64,000 nucleotides of DNA from Mortierella sp. BCC40632 (Eukaryota; Mortierellomycota; Mortierellomycetes; Mortierellales; Mortierellaceae), in the NCBI GenBank assembly GCA_011634665.1, contig WAEK01000011.1, positions 575,001 to 639,000 on the forward strand. The letters run 5' to 3'. The number at the start of each line of letters is the position of its first letter. The stretch's first letter is position 1. The notes under the pieces were generated by a model. It did not search any database, was not told where the DNA came from, and saw only the letters and a program-made list of their open reading frames with translations. Of this stretch, positions 24,440-40,037 are shown one piece after another. The translations under genes and the position numbers were made by a program.

Positions 24440-24853
24440 ATGCCCCCAAAGCCCGCTGTCGCTGAGAAGAAGCCCTCCACCGGAGGCAAGGCCCCCGCCA
24501 AGACTGCTGCCTCTTCCGAGAAGAAGGACCGCAAGACCAAGGCTGAGGGTGGCAAGGGACGCAAGAAGAACCGTTCCGAGACTTACTCCTCGTACATCTA
24601 CAAGGTCTTGAAGCAGGTCCACCCCGACACTGGTATCTCCAACAAGGCCATGTCCATCCTCAACTCGTTCGTCAACGATATCTTTGAGCGCATCGCTGGT
24701 GAGGCTTCCAAGCTCGCTGCCTACAACAAGCGCTCCACCATCTCTTCGCGCGAGATCCAGACTGCTGTCCGTCTCATCCTCCCCGGTGAGTTGGCCAAGC
24801 ACGCCGTCTCTGAGGGTACCAAGGCTGTCACCAAGTACACCTCTTCCAAGTAA
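24440..24853 (+). CDS. HTB1: Histone H2B
   Basis: Core histone H2B, 137 residues, single exon. A Lys/Ala/Pro-rich tail leads into [20 protein letters not shown], with [20 protein letters not shown] and the αC region ending [18 protein letters not shown]. The C-terminal Lys in AVTKYTSSK is the site ubiquitylated by Bre1-type ligases in other eukaryotes. Codon use is strongly biased toward C-ending codons, as expected of a highly expressed gene. It forms a divergent pair with H2A. Confidence 0.98.
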   Translation: MPPKPAVAEKKPSTGGKAPAKTAASSEKKDRKTKAEGGKGRKKNRSETYSSYIYKVLKQVHPDTGISNKAMSILNSFVNDIFERIAGEASKLAAYNKRSTISSREIQTAVRLILPGELAKHAVSEGTKAVTKYTSSK

Positions 24854-26423
24854 AAAAAATATTTACAAAATCAAAAAAAAAAAAAAAAAAACCGCCCGGC
24901 CCCGCGCGCCTTCCTTCGCAGCCAGCAGTCAGGAACGATCTTGTTCTATCAGGAGCATTAGGGAACGAAAAAAAAAAAAAGAGAAAAAGAAGGAATGAAC
25001 AGGGAAGGAGTATCTGGGAATATGGAGGAAGAATGAAGTCTTTTTTTTTTTTTTTTTTTTTTCTCAGGTCCTTGAAGCAAACTCGACACAACAATCCGAC
25101 TCTTTTTTGTTCTATAATCCTTGAATTGTCTCCCATGTTTTTAATACGCCCATCTTTTTTTTTTTTTCTTCCCAACTGTTGTCGTCTGCTCAAGGATTGT
25201 TTGCTTCTGCTTCTTCTTTTTTTTTTTTTTTTTTCTTATTTTTTGTCAATTTCTTTTTTTCTGGACTCTTGAAATCCTCCATCTTTTTTTCTTCCAATTG
25301 TACACATAGCGTTTTCTTTTTGTAGAAAAAAAAAAAAAAAAAAAATGAATCTCCACATTTGTCTGGATTTAATAGAGGGTTGGTGTAGGGTTGTGCACGA
25401 CTTGGTCGAATGAAAGAAAGGAGATTTTTTTTTCTTATGAAGATTGGAGGGGACTCTGGGGAAAAATAAAAAGGGTCAAGCTGTTGCGCTAGAGCCATTT
25501 TTTTTTTTGACTTGTGATTTTGTCAAGTCCAACCACGCAAAATGGACTTTTGGCTCAAAAAATAGGATCAATGCATCTTGAGACCTCCCTAATGACTCTG
25601 ACAAAAAAAAAAAAAGGTCTCCATTTTCCCGAAAGAGAGGTTGGGCTTAAGAGAATGAATGACCCAGATGAAGCGGATGAAGCAGTTGGAAGACTGAATT
25701 ACTCTCTCGCCTTTTTTTTTTCCAATGTGATTGACCTTTTTTTTTTCCAATGTGATTGACCTTTTTTTTTTTTTTTTTTGCTGCTCTAGTTCATTAGACG
25801 CAGATAGCACACATACACCAGCTAAGAACGCCTGGTTCAGTGGGACACTGACGCCTTTTATCTCTTTTTCACTCTTCAAGCGAGCAAAGTGAGAAGAGCA
25901 AGACAGAAAGAGTGAAGAGAGTGGTTGATCAAACAGAACTCTAACTGATTCACCCACTTCCCTGCGGTTTGTTCAAAGTCAAAAAAGTCAAGTCTGCCAA
26001 GTCCCGTCTCTTCCTTTAGCAAGCCCTACCACATACACACACCTCTCCCTCTCTCCAAACTTGAATAATTCTTTTTTTTTTTTTTTTTTTTTTTTTTGGT
26101 TGTTCAAAGACAATGAGAGTTTTATTTTACAGGAACCAACGCAGAAGGCGACGGGTTTGCGTATGAGGATTAAGTTTTTGGTGAAGTTTTCTTTTTTTTC
26201 TTTTCTTTTTTTTTAAAGTGGTTGGAGCGCGAAAGGTTCTATACAAAAACAGAGCGGTAAAAGTAACAAAAAAAAAAAAAGGAACCAGTTGGAGAGAGAG
26301 AGATCAAGGGCAGAAAAAAAAAGAATATTTCTTTGTTGAAAACATGGACTCCAAAAGAGCTCGAGGACGGAATACACGGATGAGGGAGAAGGGGTAGTAA
26401 TGAAGCCTGAACCCGCAGTGCAT
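24854..26423. other. Spacer between H2B and H4 with no gene
   Basis: About 1.57 kb between the convergent H2B and H4 stop codons. It is rich in poly-T runs (25042-25063, 25157-25168, 25218-25235, 26071-26097) and has a small direct repeat at 25710-25775. No conserved protein or RNA is seen. There is no obvious metazoan-type histone 3' stem-loop after the H2B stop, in line with polyadenylated fungal histone mRNAs. Confidence 0.6.
25712..25772. repeat. Short tandem duplication with poly-T
   Basis: A unit consisting of a T-run followed by CCAATGTGATTGACC occurs twice in direct succession and is then followed by another T-run. It looks like a slippage or microhomology duplication between flanking T-runs. 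Confidence 0.8.
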
Positions 26424-28052
<1,629 letters not shown>

Positions 28053-28481
28053 AGAAAGAAAGAAAAAAAAAGAATGTCTTTGCAAATCGACTTTTTTTTT
28101 CTTCTTTTTCCGCTCTCCATATACATAGCATCCCTACCTCCGCTTGTTTTTCTATAGCTCTCTTTTTGTAATATAAAATATTATTTTGTCTGTGTATGTG
28201 TCTCTGAGGTGTAATCTAAAGGAGAAGGGAAGGGCTTTAGAGTGGAGAGAGTGTGTAGTCAGGAAAAGGAACACGGAAGCTTTTTTTTTTTTGTATTCAT
28301 TCTCGAGGATGGAGGAGGTTTAGGGGTGGGGGTAAGAGGAAAGGATATTCCTTTCCTCTATTTCTAGAAAAGCATTTCATGCTTGGTAAAAAAAAAATCC
28401 TCTACTCTTCCTAATCTCTTCAACCCTTGATGACATTCGTCATTTTTTTCTTTCTTTCTTTCTTTTTGTTTTTTTTCTGAA

Positions 28482-28513
<32 letters not shown>

Positions 28514-28713
28514 AAAAAAAAAACAAGAAAACAGCGAGAAAGAGAAAGAGAAAAACGAGGAAAAAATAGAAATAATAATAATAAAAAAAAAAACTAGTAT
28601 CACAGGTAAAAGAAGAGCTTCATAAAAATACAAGAATAATAGTAATAATAAAGAACAAAAGAAGTGAAAGGCACTTTGGGAAAGATTATTCTCTTTTTTC
28701 TTTCTCTCTCTTT
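28053..28713. other. Intergenic between convergent H3 and CDC4
   Basis: About 660 bp of convergent 3' flanks. It is extremely A-rich around 28479-28600 (A-runs broken by single G or C). No gene is seen. Confidence 0.6.
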
Positions 28714-29780
28714 CTACCATCCCGCTGCAGATCCTCCATTCGCCGGTCCAGCTGCATCCGAAGCTGTCGTGGCGCTTGCGGAAGATGTTGTTGTAGAAGA
28801 AGAGGAAGAGGACGAGATCGTGGCTGTCACAGAAGGACCCGAGCTCGAAGCTGCTTGTCCACTTCCTGAACTTGTACCACTGACATGGGCATGACTACTC
28901 GCTGATCCTGACGAAGCTGTTGCTGCTACAGAGGACGCAGTTGTGGTCGGAGCTGTGGAAGCTGTGGCCCCCCCTGGAGCTGCTCCAGTACCTGCTCCAG
29001 CAGTAGCATGATGGTGGCCACCTCCTCCTTGGACAGGGGGTGGAGCGACTGCAACCACGGGAACAACGACTGCCGGTGCATGGGCTGCTCCGCCTCCACC
29101 TCCGCCTCCAGGCGCAGCAGCAGCAGCGGGAGGAACGGTAGTAGCCGTCCGTGGTCCCGCGCCCGCTGCGCCTACATCCACCGACTCTTCTACGGGCAAT
29201 GAAGGCGCATTCTCAAAGGGCTCCTCAATGCCATACACTCCGTAGTCTAGGACCTAATATCCATACGAGTCATTGAAGAAGAAAAGAAAAAGGAGTTGGT
29301 CTTTAGAAATCTTGACAAAAAAAAAAAAAAAAAAAACGATCCAATCTTTACCTCAAAGTAGGTGGCTCCATTGCCTCCATTCACCCCATTCCGTTGTACG
29401 GCTGCCACACAGCGTCGTTCATCAAACTTGACTTGCCAAACACTGCCCAGACCCGTCAACAGATTTCGAACAAACTTGCCCGTCTTGAAATCCCACATCT
29501 TGAGATTACCATCCGACCCTGAAATCACCTTGTTGGCATCATGTTGGAAACAGGTGATCGCCGCTGCATGCGCTGCCAGGATTCGGAGACACACTCCTCG
29601 TGCAGGATCCCAGATACGGACCGTGAAATCCGCTGCTGCCGATACTAGATGGTTTGCGTTCAGACCAAGCAAACCCACGAGCGATGTGTGGCCTAAATGG
29701 ATCCAAAAAGGAAAAAAGAAAAGAAAAGAAAAAACAGATTACTAAAACAATTCTTGAATCCAATCAAGCACAGGACAAGA

Positions 29781-29821
<41 letters not shown>

Positions 29822-32800
29822 CACTTACCATCCAAGACATGAAGGCACGAGCCATCTTCAAGAGACCAGATACGGACAGTGGCATCCATACTTCCACTCA
29901 TACACTGGTTTCGCTCCGTATCCAACACCACGGAATACACCTTTTGTGTATGACCTTGCAATCGATGCACAATCGCTCCCGTGCAAAGATTCCAGACTCG
30001 AACCGTACAATCATACGATCCTGACACCAATGTACTTCCCTCCGCTGCCAACGCACGCACGGATTGGGTATGACCCATCAACGTATGCATCAACCATGAA
30101 CTGTCATTCGCAGGGATATGGCTGTTCAACTCGGGATCCGGCATCCGCCAGACCAACAGAGTCGAGTCTCTGGATCCAGTCACAATCACTGGGAACTCGG
30201 GCTCATACTTGGGAGGTCCATTCGGATCCTTGTTCACGTTCACGGGCATGACGATCTGAAGACATCGGACCGTCGAGGTATGACCTCGGAAGATATGTGT
30301 ACACACTCCCTTCTCAATGTCCCACACTCGAACAGTTCGATCCGTCGATCCAGAGACAAGGGTATTGCCTCGGTATTGAAGTGCCCAGACACCACCTTCG
30401 TGACCATCCAACTTTTTCAGTCGGTTGCCCGTGGTCGTATCATAGACATGAATGCATTGATCGTCTGAACCAGAAATAATCTTTTCAGAATCAAACTGGA
30501 GACAAGTCACGACATGGTTACTATGACCCGTAAACTTGATATACTTGGCTCGACCCTTGGCCCAGTTTTGTCGGATAATCCAATGACGTCGGAAAAGAGC
30601 CTTGAAAGGATGAGAAGTCGAAGGAGACATGGGTCCAAACGATTCTTCCATCGGATCCTGATCCATTGCCTCATCTTCCGAATCAGCATCATTGAATCGA
30701 CCCGTATGACTCGTCGTGGGCGAAGGAGGTGCAGCATCGGGCGTCATAAACGCCTCTTCCTTGGACTCTGCATCCTCTTCTGCCGTGTCACTGTCCCAAC
30801 CATGACCACGATGGTTCGAATCCTGTGCAGCAGATCCTTCCATCCCCACAGGAGGTTCCGTCTCGTCCTCACCCAACATTGTCACATCATTCGGGTACAA
30901 TGGAGATTCAGGCAAATCCTGAGGTCGAACGATCGCCGCACTGGGACGTCCTTTGCCCTTGGCAGCCCGTTTCTTGGCCAAGAGTTTTCGAGTTTGATAA
31001 CTTGGGCGGACACCATAATGACCATCGATGCCAAGACGTTGTGCATAGGCCTCTTCTTCCTCATTCTCGTCCAGCAAAAAGCCTTCCTTTTGGATCAGAT
31101 TCATCCAAATATGTGCATCTGAATCCACTACGACTCGCCATTGCTTGCTCACTTGAGCTGCCTTGCACAGACTACGACCATCCAGGAACCGAAGGATATT
31201 GCGACCCAACTCGACAGGCAAGAGGGACAAGAAATCAGTCTTCATCGTGGCCAGAATCACATTGCTGACAAACTGCAAGGTGGGTGCAGGCGTACGGCGC
31301 AGCAAATGGAAAAGCATGTACGACTGCAAAGTCGATGGCAGAGCATCAAACGTCGAGACCAACGTGGGCAGATCCAAGAGCGTTGGTGTGTGTGTCAGAC
31401 TTGAGGATTGAAGAGATCGTTCTACATCCATGTCGTCCTGGTGGGACTCCTGACCTTCCATCGCCTCTTCTTCCTCTTCGGGTTCACTCATAAAGACTTC
31501 TCCATCGACAGTTTCGTCCTCGACCTGAACTCCTTCCTCGACATCGGTATGACCATTCAAGAAAGAAATGGGTGCAGTCCTGAACCGTCTCCGGGTTGTG
31601 ATTGCATCTGCAGCCGAGTGCGAGTTGGGAGTGATGAGCGAGTTCTGAGTGGTGGCGGTGGGAGAGAGCGAGGGTGAAGGCAGAGAGGAAGGGTCGATAA
31701 AGCCGGCAGCGAGTTGAGCGGTATGAATGTTTTGTTCACGACTCTGTTCGACGATACGCGAGCGGTGAGGAACGGCAGGCGTGGCAAAGTCTGTAAAAGA
31801 AGGGGCGGAGAGTGAGGATGGAATCTTTTTACTGCCACTACCACTGCCCGACTGGGCTGCTAATCGTACACCAGATGAAGAGGACGCATGATTCTGACCT
31901 TGTTGTTGCAGAGGCGAATGAGTCCAGGGACGCTTCGACTTTTTGTGAGGTGGAGCGGATCGATCCAGGAACGAGGCAACACTGTCGTGAAGATCGTTTC
32001 TGGCGGCGACACGCGCTGCTATTGCCGCAGAGGTTCCATGGAGGTTGGACACGGACATGGCCGAGGTGTTCGAGGCAGAGGACTGGGCCATGGAGACATC
32101 CACAGAGCCGACGGGGGTGATGGGAGAAGCGGGACGTTTCTTTGCACGAGAGCTCCAAGGGTGATTGAGGCCGAGGGAGCGCTGGGGAGCTTCGACCGAC
32201 TTTCGGATGACAGTAGTGGTGGTCGATCCATCGGGGTCTGTACCACTGACGATTTCCTGTGTGGTTTCCTGCTCATGCTGGTCCAAGTGTCGTCCGGTGG
32301 TCTGTCGCGTACTACGGTTGGATGCGGAACGAAGAGCGCGTTGGTGCGCAGAAGCGCTCAACTTGAACAATGCGTCTTCCAGCTAGAGAGAGAGAGAGAG
32401 AACAAAAGAGTCCAAGCAACAGGATAATAGGAGACAACCCGTCTTTTTTTTTTAGTATCGCGGAACTCGATGCAAGTAAAGTGGGACAGACAAGGGGGGA
32501 GGAGAGAGCGAAAGGGAAGGAGACGAAAAGGAGAGAGAGAAAGAGCTGACGATCCCTTTTTTTTTTTTTCTTTCTTTCTTTCTTTCTCTCTCTCTCTCTC
32601 TTTCTCTCTCTCCTCTTTTCAATTCGGATACAAGCACACGGCGTCTTTTTTTTTTTTTAGAGAGAGAAAGAGAAGGGGAGATAAATAAATAATAATAATA
32701 AAAAAAGGACCCACCTGTCCCATGGTCTTTTCGTTTTCATGGTTCTCGCGGAAAAAGGTAGGCTGACCATTGAGGTCAAAGCAAAACTTTTTCAGAGCCG

Positions 32801-33149
32801 GAGGTGTGGGTGTATCAGCCAGAGGAAAGGTCTTTGGGTCAAGATGAGCTGGAATGGGCGGAGGATTGAAGAACAATGGTGGGTATTCTGTCGAGGTGGT
32901 AGTGGTAGTGGTGACAACGGTAGTAGTGGTGGTGGGAGCGAGCGAGAAAGTGGTCGAGATGGGCTGTTGTTGGGCATGAGCTGTGGATGATGATGAAGAG
33001 GATGAAGGGACATGACTGGGATGGGCCGTAGTGGTGGTAGTGGTGCTTGTCTTTGTAGTGGAGGTAGGACGGTGGTCAGAAGTCACGTCAGCAGCAGCAG
33101 AAGCAGCAGTGATGCCGTCAAAGAGCTTGTACTTGTTGTTATTACTCAT
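28714..33149 (-). CDS. CDC4: Cdc4/FBXW7-type F-box WD40 protein
   Basis: Substrate receptor of the SCF ubiquitin ligase that recognises phosphodegrons, as Cdc4 does for cell-cycle inhibitors. Four exons (32715-33149, 29829-32382, 29352-29692, 28714-29253) join in phase to 1,289 residues. The first 500 residues are disordered and Ser/Thr-rich, with His and Thr runs. An F-box lies at about 528-575 (LLPVELGRNILRFLDGRSLC). Eight WD40 repeats run from about 757 to 1105 (GSTDRTVRVWD, GSYDCTVRVWN, GSMDATVRIWS, AAADFTVRIWD, GSDGNLKMWD), the eight-blade count of Cdc4. The repeated R in TVR(V/I)W fits the phosphate-binding arginines. A 180-residue Ala/Ser/Gly/Pro tail follows. The start chosen (MSNNNKYK) is inferred; the frame stays open upstream to about 33623. 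Confidence 0.92.
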
Positions 33150-33744
33150 GGCAGAGCGAGAGCGGTGCGAGTGATGAGGATGATGGGGGTGATGATGATG
33201 ATGGTGATGATGATGACCGTGCCTGGAAGGGGCCCGGGAGGCGGTCGCCGCCGGGATCCAGCCGCGCTGTTGGCGGCGGGGAGAGAGGGAGGGGTGGGAG
33301 GAGACCGGATGTTGGCGGGAGGTCTCCGATGCGATGCAAGATGATGCACACCGCGCCTGCAGAGGGTCAAAGAGAAGGGAAGGGGGGAGAGAGAAGAGAT
33401 AGGCCCGGCCGAGGATGGGAAAAAAGCGGATCCCATTCCCGGTGGGTCTTTCCCATCGAAAGATGATAGATGGCAGCAAAGTGCAACAGGCAGCAATAAA
33501 GCAGCAGAAGCAGTAGTAGCAGCAGGAGTAGTAGCAGCAGTAGCAGGATAGCAGCAGCAAAAAAGCAGGATCAAAGAGAAAATGTCCTGAGAGAGAGATG
33601 ATCCGAACGGTGCCGCGCCTCATGTCAATGCCGTGATTTGAAAAATTATATATATATATATGACAAAAAAAGATGGATGATCAAAGATGACGAAATTGGA
33701 TCAAAAAGATGGGATTAGGTTGGAAAAAAACATTATTAACAAAA

Positions 33745-33748
<4 letters not shown>

Positions 33749-33786
<38 letters not shown>

Positions 33787-33865
33787 ATATTATTATATAT
33801 ATATATTATATATTATTATTATTATATAGATATATATATATATATATATTATTATTATTAGAGAG

Positions 33866-33908
<43 letters not shown>

Positions 33909-33918
33909 GATATTAGAT

Positions 33919-33955
<37 letters not shown>

Positions 33956-34024
33956 TATATATTATTAGAGAGATATTATTATTAGATTATAGATAGATAT
34001 ATATATATATAGAGATATTATTAT

Positions 34025-34060
<36 letters not shown>
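33749..34060. repeat. Compound TA / TTA / GA microsatellite
   Basis: About 270 bp of TA dinucleotides broken by TTATTA and AGATA blocks, passing into a GA array. The interruptions share the same few motifs, suggesting slippage of a mixed TA-GATA seed. Confidence 0.9.
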
Positions 34061-34065
<5 letters not shown>

Positions 34066-34326
34066 AAAGAAAAGAAAGAAAAAAAAAAAAAAAGGGTCAG
34101 TCAGTGTAAACGAGTTCAGCCTTTTCTTCTTCCTCCCACTTCTCCTACTCCCACCTCCACCAGCCAAAACAAGGGCCGAACGACAATGATGCGGGACAAA
34201 GGAAGACGACACAGTGCTTCCTTCTTGTTGAAGCTTTTCGCCGTCACTTCGATTGTCCCGTTTGTTGAGCAGTGTGTTTGTGCGAGTCAGTCAGTCTGCC
34301 TTTGTTGCTCTACCCTGGACATCCAT

Positions 34327-34363
<37 letters not shown>

Positions 34364-35796
34364 ACCTTCTCTGCCAAATGTGTGTGGGTGGGTCATATTT
34401 CAGTCAGGATAGACAAGAAAGGGACAACCTCTCCCATCCCATCCATTCTCTCTCTCTTCTCTCTCTCTCTCTCTCTCTCTCTATCCTATATCCCCCATGC
34501 ACATTCAACAAAAAAGGTTGAGGGCGGGAGGTGGGGAGGGCGGAGCGAGGAGAAGAAAGCCGACAGTGGGCGAGGTATACCAAAAGAAAGAGAGAGAGAG
34601 ATAGATAGATAGAGAAAGAGAGAAGAGAAAAGCATTGGGAATGGGACAATGCTTCTTGGTATTGAGCAATTCTTTTTTTTCTTTTAGAAAGAAAGAGGGC
34701 CAAGGGGAGGCCAAGAGAAAAAGAGAACCAGCAAGACAACAGGACAACACACACCACACACCACACACCCACACCCATCCATCCCCACCCAGACAGACAG
34801 AGACAGACACACCAACCGAGAAGGACAAAAAGTCCGAAAAAATTAAAAAAGCACGCAACGCAGCCAAAAAAGAGATTGTTTGCCCCGACAGATGAAGAAA
34901 AATAGGTTGAAAAGAGTGAGTGAGAGAGAGAGAGAGAGAGAGAGAGGGTCGGTCAAAGGTTGGCTCACCCAGACATTGTGTGGACCCCATGGATCCAATG
35001 GTGCTGAAAATTGATAGGAGAGAACTGTTGGTGCTGTTGTTGTGATTATTATTACTATTGTTGTTGTTGTTGTTGTTGTTGTTTGCTGCTAGTTTACTGT
35101 TTTCCGTTTCCTTGTTTGCTGTTGCTTCACTTTTTCTCTCTCTTTGCTCAGAGACAGATAAAGAAGACACTGCCCACACTTCTCCTGTTCATAAAAGACG
35201 CCACCGCCTTTACCCGAAACACACCAATCAACAATCAAAAGAAAAAGAAAAGAGTTCATTGGGAGGATCCGAATCAGCGGGCAATGGGTAAAGAAATGAA
35301 TATTTCTTTTTTCATCCTCCATCCAGGAAGGATCTCTGCTCAGCGATGCAGGATTCAAAATTGTCTGTGCTTAGAAATTCCGCCAGACAATTGCCCTGTG
35401 AGTTTTTTTTTTTTTTTTTTGCCCCAAGCTCGTCATGGGGGAGGGGGGAGAAGGGGAGGAAAAGGAGCAGCGCAACAGGAAGAGAAGGGGTGTGTGTGCG
35501 TGTAGGTGTAACACAAGCGTAGGACGCATACACAAGTAGGCACACACACAGACAGACCAGACATCTTCACATACACATTCACAGACACAGACACAGACAC
35601 AGACACACACACACAGACACACACACAGGCATACGCATGCTCGTCTGCTGGCCCATCCCTTTTGTAACCAAGGGAAGGAAGGAGGGGACCACAGGAGAAA
35701 GAAAGAGCAAAAGAAAAAAAAAGAGAGACAAAGAGAGAGAAAAGGAAGATATAGGAGAGAGAAAGAGAGAGAGAAAAGAAAAAGAAAGAAAGAAAG

Positions 35797-35832
<36 letters not shown>

Positions 35833-35929
35833 GAAAGAAGGGGAGGGGGAGAGGCCTCATAAGAAAAGAAGGAGGAGGGGCTTTGAGGGGGCAAGGGTGT
35901 GGTCAAGCCCATGTCCCATGGTCCCAATA

Positions 35930-35965
<36 letters not shown>

Positions 35966-36167
35966 CCTCTTCTCCGTCTCAACCACTCCATCGAATCAAC
36001 CCTGCAAGAGTACATCCCTCTTTTCTCTTTAACATGATGATGACCGACCAGATGAAGAGAGGATGACACCAATGACCGATTATGGATGCGGAGGTATATG
36101 AGGCCAAATAAACAGGCGCAGATGGGATATGGGATAAATATATAAGAGGATGAAGAAGAGAGCATTA

Positions 36168-36206
<39 letters not shown>

Positions 36207-36476
36207 AAACTATCCTATGGCTGGGAAGAGTAGGAAGAGAAAGAGGAGGAGGAAGAAGAAGTGGGGATCGGACCCTGCTTGGTCGGCTGAGCGATGATGC
36301 ATTACCTGGCGTTGAGCAGAAAGAAAGGGCGAATTAGGAATCAGGAGCGCCGAATAGTAGGACGGAAGGGCAGCTGGAGGACAAACAGTCCAGGAGCACC
36401 AAGGACTGACGGTGGAGATGGATAGATCAGATGGGCGCGCAGACAGACGATTTATCCTTTTTTTTTTTTTGTTATA

Positions 36477-36644
<168 letters not shown>

Positions 36645-36958
36645 AAGAGAGAGAGAAATAGAGAGAGAAAAAAAAAAAAAAGAGAGAGACTGAGTGAGTG
36701 AGAGGGGAGAGAGTGTTGGTGGATAGCTACGCAAAGGACAGAGCTGAGAGGGGGCTCTGAGAGAGCGTGGACGAATGGGGATTGGGAATCGAGCGATGGG
36801 AATCGGCGGATGGGATGGCGATCATGGACAGAGAAAAAGAGAAAAAAAAAAAAAAAAAAAATAGAAGCAAAGGCCCGCGGCCCCGAATACTTTTGTGTGC
36901 AGGAATAAAAAAAAAAAAGGAGAGTCATATCTCTCGCTTTTGTCCGACCTCCACCACC

Positions 36959-36992
<34 letters not shown>

Positions 36993-37543
36993 AAACCATA
37001 TCCAAGCACCAAAGAGAAAAAGGTCACAACCAAAAAAAAAAAAAAAAAGCCGGATGGCGGAGTTGGTGGCAAAAAAAAAGTGAGTGCTGCAGCAGACACA
37101 GTCTCCTGCAAACTCCTGTGTCACACTTAGATGTGTGTTCCCATGCGGACAATGAAGCTGCCTCATGCACATGTGTTCTGCATGTGCCATCAACATGCTC
37201 ATTCAACACCCTGTCTCGTACACTCTTGCACACACACACACAACGCACGCACACCACGCACACCACACATACACACACACACACACACTTACACAGCTAT
37301 GCCATTGACCATACCATCGACTCCAAAGAGAAGAGACCCCTCCCCAACTGCGCTTCCGTTTCTATCCCTTGCGGGTGACAATCCGGCACAGTGGTGATGA
37401 TGAGGGAGAGAAGGGTGCCGTAGACGGATCAGTTCAACTGGCAATGGCTCGTCAACTCCAATGTCTACCCCACAGACACCCAGTTGTGGTTTTGCAGCTC
37501 CAACTTTTCACACGCAGCCCCCCTCCTTCCTCCTCCCCCCCTC

Positions 37544-37577
<34 letters not shown>

Positions 37578-38379
37578 AGGACGACAGACGACGTCTGACA
37601 AGCTTGTTCAATTCCCTTTTTTTTTTTCCTCGATTCAAATGTTCTGAAAAAAAAAAAAAAAAGTTGGATAGTGGTATAGAGTATCCAAAGGGAAACACTT
37701 TTGAAGCACCACCTTCGGTCTAGAACAACAATGCAGGTCCATTAACTTTTTTTTTTCCCAGTTTCTTCCGACTATCCAGATGCTTTCTCTCACCTTTTCC
37801 CCCCTCTTCTAGAGCCCTGGTCTCATCAGTAAGCGGGTTTCGTTTTTTTACCTTTACTGTCGTCCACCCTATCCAATTTCCTCTTTTTCCTTTTTCCTTT
37901 TTTTTTTTTTTTTTTTTTCTTCTTCCTCTTCCTCTGACTTACTCTTTTTCTTTTTTTTTTTTATTGTCATTGTTTATTGTTTGTTTTTATTTTGTTTGTT
38001 TGTTTGTTTGTTTGTTTTTTTTTTTTTTTTATGCCTTCCATGCCAATCCACAGTCTCCTGATTTACTACCTCGAAGAATCCCCTCAAGTCAAAGGCAGAG
38101 TCCCATGCTACTAGCTGAAACGAGGATAAAAAGGAAAATGAAAAAGAAAAAAAAGAAAAAAAAAAAAAAAAAAAAAAAAAAGATAGTGTCTCCCTTCCTT
38201 TCCCTCCTCAGACAACAACAGTAACAATGGTACTAGCCACTCTGAAGCCTTTCTCCAATCTTTCCTGGTGCAACAATCCTAGCATCCCTTCTATCTCTTA
38301 AAAGAGGAAGCTGAAAGATGAAAAGAAGTAAGGAGGACGAAAAGAGGAGAAAGAGTCCTGCAGTGATTGACTTTTGGAT

Positions 38380-38944
38380 TTAAATCATTTCAACATAGCT
38401 TGCTGGGAACTGGGCAGTGACTCCTCGAAGAGTTCCTACAAAGGGGGGAAACGATGTTAGAGGAAGCACAGTTAAGAGAACAAAAAATTGATCCACAACT
38501 CTCGGATAATGTGTGAAATTCATTTGGTAGTACCTTCCCACCAGCCTTCGGAACAGTCTGTGCTTGTCAACATTATCACGTCCCCTTGACGAATCGTCAA
38601 CTCTAGGTTCGATTGTGCATCATAGTCATACAATGCTCGCACTACCAAAAAGAGGAAAAGAAAACATGTAGTCAGTCGCTAGTGATCCATAGAGACGGAG
38701 ACAGCGAGAGAGAGAGAGAGAGAGAGAGGAAAACAAGGGGATACAAAGTCTCTTTTGTGTACCTTGTTGCGCTGACTGTTGAGTTTCACTGGCGGCCTCG
38801 AAAAACTGCTCGATCTCGATATAGGTCGCCGGAATCAGTCCAGACTTTGAACCACGCAGCTCGCACAGAACCCATCCTGAGCCATCTAATAATAAAAAGA
38901 GTCAATCGAGACAGCTTAGTAAAGAAACAAGCAACATCCCCTCC

Positions 38945-38985
<41 letters not shown>

Positions 38986-40000
38986 AAAAAAAAATCAAAT
39001 GGGAGAAGGGGGGAGGAGCCACACACTTACCATCTCCTTCAAGAACAGTCACCACATCTCCTGCCTTGACAGTCAACTCTGCAGGCCCCGTCGATTGGTA
39101 GTCATAAATGACATGCGCTTGCACCTGGTTCACAGAAAGATTCGATTCCGATGGTTGAACCCGACTACTAACAGGACTGCCTCCCGAACGTGATTCCACC
39201 TTGGAGGATCGCTTGGATAATTCAGAGATAGGTGTCGCTGCTGGTGCAAACTCGGGTGGCAAACTGCTCGTAGGCGTCTGAGAAGTAGGTGAAGTCAAAA
39301 CCGTGGAATTGCGTTGAAGTTTGGCACCTCCCTTGACGTTGCTACAAGTCGGTGGCACCTTCATCTCACACTTGGAATGACAATTGTACCCACAATCTCG
39401 GCATGTGAATCCTTGCTTCGCAATCCCCCAAATGGTGGACTGACAGTAGTCGCAAGAAGTGGGGATGGTGAAAGAGGCTGCCTTAAAGTCGTGGGGGCGA
39501 TTTTGGACCTCATTGTCTACCAGTATCATTTATGAATGGAACGTTAATTCACAAGTGCTCACTTGAGGGCCCGCCACTTGGTTATCCAAAAGAATCTTTT
39601 AAAATAAAACAATTGCCTACCTCCCATGGTTTGCACAATTGTGTTGATCTCGACATCCAACAATGCAACAGTCGTCTGGAGAAGAGTGATTTCACGAGAG
39701 GTTACCAGAATATTCTCCTGCATTTCCTCCGCCTCTCCATAGTTCCCGCTGGATAGAGAAGCCTCCCTGGCGGATTGAAGGCTTTCAAGATCCTTTTGTC
39801 GTGTCGTGACCTCGGTCGATGTCTGCCAGTGCTTACGTCTCAACTTCATGAGCTTGTTGGTCAAAAACACACGTGCATTGTCGTCTACAACCAACTCTTC
39901 CTATTAAACAAGTGGGATTGATTTTATCCGCAACGTATTAGTCGATCATGACCCAAAGAATGGCTCTTTGGTTTCCTTCCGAGACAGACAGTATTAAAGG

Positions 40001-40037
<37 letters not shown>

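Noticed and set aside
24383..24802. Minus-strand ORF opposite H2B and similar frames opposite H2A, H4 and H3
   Set aside because: Antisense shadows caused by strong codon bias in highly expressed histone genes.
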